A stretch of 64,000 bases of DNA from Serratia liquefaciens ATCC 27592 (lineage in GTDB: Bacteria; Pseudomonadota; Gammaproteobacteria; Enterobacterales; Enterobacteriaceae). Under the pieces are notes generated by a model. That model was not told where the DNA came from, ran no database searches, and worked only from the letters and a program-made list of their open reading frames with translations. The position numbers and the translations under genes were made by a program. Location of the stretch: the NCBI RefSeq assembly GCF_000422085.1, contig NC_021741.1, positions 3,844,001 through 3,908,000 of the forward strand, read 5' to 3'. Of this stretch, positions 62,671 to 64,000 are shown one piece after another (position 1 is the stretch's first letter; each line of letters begins with the position of its first letter).

Positions 62671-64000
62671 ATGAATGACAAAAAGAAGCTCAACCTGGGG
62701 TTAGCGATGCTCCCCATTGTGGCCATGCTGTTGCTGCTTATCATAGGCTATGGCCAACTGGGTCTGCGGATCGAACCGCTGCTGCTGGCTTCCGCCGGCA
62801 TTGCCGCTGCGCTGGCCTACTGGCAGGGCTACCGCTGGGACGACATCATTGATTCCATCGTCGCCAAACTGGCCAAAGCCATGCCGGTGATTATGATATT
62901 GATTTGCGTGGGCGGGCTGATCGGCACCTGGATGTTCAGCGGTACCATTCCTTATATGGTTTATTGGGGGCTCAAACTGATCAGCCCTCAATATATCCTG
63001 ATCGCCGCGTTCTTCATTACCAGCGTGATTTCCGTGTGTACCGGTACATCCTGGGGGGCAGCAGGCACCGTCGGGGTCGCGCTGATGGGCGTAGCCGCCG
63101 GGCTGGATGTGCCATTGGCCGCCGCCGCGGGCGCCGTCGTTTCCGGGGCCTATTTTGGCGACAAAATCTCCCCATTGTCTGACTCAACCAATTTCGCGGC
63201 CATCGTTGCGGACACCGACCTTTACAGCCATATCCAGCACCTGATGTATACAACGCTTCCGAGCTTCATTTTAGCGGCGGTGGTGTATCTTATTGCCGGA
63301 CACACCAGCGCCGTCGGCAGCGTGGCTACACCGGAAAAAGTCACCGAGATCGTGACGGCGCTAGAGAGCCTTTATCACTTCAACCTGTTGCTAATCCTGC
63401 CCCCGGTTTTGGTGCTGTGGGGCGCGGTGACCAAACGCCCGGTGATCCCGGTCATGCTGGCAGCCTGTGCGCTGGCTATCGCCATCGGCGTACTTCTGCA
63501 GGGGTTCAGTCTGCAACAAGGCTTAAATGCGCTGATGGATGGTTTTAACCTTTCAATGTTTGCCACTCAAGGGCACGGCATCAACGGTATCGTCGAAGAT
63601 GTGCCTCGCCTGCTCAACCGGGGCGGTATGTTTTCGATGATGAGCACCATCCTGCTGGTCTTCTGCGCCTTTTCCTTTGCGGGCGCATTAACCCTGACCG
63701 GGGCATTGACCGTCATCATCAATCGGCTGCTGAAAGTGGTTCACACTACCGGCCAACTGATCGCCGCAACGGTTGCAACCACCATTCTGGTCACCGGCGC
63801 CACCAGCGACGGCAAATTGGCGCTGCTGATCCCCGCTGAACTCTTCAAAGGCGCCTATCGCCGCATGGGCCTGGACAATAAAAACCTGTCGCGGACCGTA
63901 GAAGATGCAGGCACCGTCATCGAACCGTTAATTCCGTGGACCGCCGCAGGCATTTATATGGCGACCACCCTGGGGGTCAGCACGCTGGATTTGCTGCCCT
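62671..64000 (+). CDS. nhaC: NhaC family Na+/H+ antiporter, 3' end outside the window
   Basis: The frame opens with ATG at 62671 after CGGAG and stays open to the window end (443 codons seen). It shows about ten hydrophobic spans and NhaC-type conserved stretches: TGTSWGAAGTVGVALMG, SGAYFGDKISPLSDSTN and, near the end, VEDAGTVIEPLIPWTAAG. The family exchanges sodium for protons, but some members move organic cargo such as malate with lactate. The LacI regulator just upstream makes a sugar-linked or organic-acid role possible. Confidence 0.88.
   Translation, partial: MNDKKKLNLGLAMLPIVAMLLLLIIGYGQLGLRIEPLLLASAGIAAALAYWQGYRWDDIIDSIVAKLAKAMPVIMILICVGGLIGTWMFSGTIPYMVYWGLKLISPQYILIAAFFITSVISVCTGTSWGAAGTVGVALMGVAAGLDVPLAAAAGAVVSGAYFGDKISPLSDSTNFAAIVADTDLYSHIQHLMYTTLPSFILAAVVYLIAGHTSAVGSVATPEKVTEIVTALESLYHFNLLLILPPVLVLWGAVTKRPVIPVMLAACALAIAIGVLLQGFSLQQGLNALMDGFNLSMFATQGHGINGIVEDVPRLLNRGGMFSMMSTILLVFCAFSFAGALTLTGALTVIINRLLKVVHTTGQLIAATVATTILVTGATSDGKLALLIPAELFKGAYRRMGLDNKNLSRTVEDAGTVIEPLIPWTAAGIYMATTLGVSTLDLLP

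Overview
The window reads as chromosome of a Serratia-like member of the Enterobacterales. A core block in the order guaA-guaB-xseA and yfgJ-der-bamB-yfgM-hisS-ispG-rodZ-rlmN-ndk is the arrangement I recall from Escherichia coli. An intact sorbitol operon, thiMD with its TPP riboswitch, ivy, a two-partner (CDI/haemolysin type) secretion locus and a decayed fragment resembling a thermolysin-family protease all fit Serratia. The species cannot be fixed from sequence reading alone. No tRNA, rRNA, CRISPR array, prophage or intact insertion sequence was seen.

Layout. 1-8530: polyol metabolism, with the end of a mannitol-dehydrogenase-family gene, a GntR/FCD regulator, a class I fructose-bisphosphate aldolase and the whole srlAEBD-gutM-srlR-gutQ operon, which imports sorbitol as sorbitol-6-phosphate, oxidises it to fructose-6-phosphate and carries its own activator and repressor. 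8549-12710: a methyltransferase of the O-methyltransferase fold, ivy, thiD/thiM and a GNAT acetyltransferase. 12757-15850: yihL-yihM-yihN, a conserved but uncharacterised regulator, sugar-phosphate isomerase and transporter operon with a perfect palindrome over the first gene's leader. 16020-19331: a drug-efflux-type MFS gene with a divergent HxlR regulator, a ParE/Phd toxin-antitoxin pair and rluF. 19426-25617: an autotransporter with ten tandem NPGEGG units, a small lipoprotein, and a LuxR-type response regulator overlapping a hybrid histidine kinase.

25698-30633 is a catabolic cluster: an enoyl-CoA hydratase with a divergent HxlR regulator, then an operon of an aromatic-acid-type MFS transporter, an FAD monooxygenase resembling the ring-opening oxygenase of vitamin B6 breakdown, and a formamidase-like hydrolase. 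I read this as uptake, ring opening and deacylation of an N-heteroaromatic acid. 31033-35797 is guaA, guaB and xseA.

35804-49978 is about 14 kb of accessory DNA between xseA and yfgJ, which I recall as neighbours in E. coli K-12. It holds a GH31 glycosidase with an ExuT-like transporter and a LacI regulator, a complete cdiB-cdiA-cdiI type locus whose toxin tip looks like a nucleic-acid deaminase, and a frameshifted protease remnant. 50025-61140 returns to conserved core genes, with an AEC transporter and pilW as extras. 61511-64000 is a LacI regulator followed by an NhaC-type antiporter gene cut by the window end, with two palindromic candidate operators between them.
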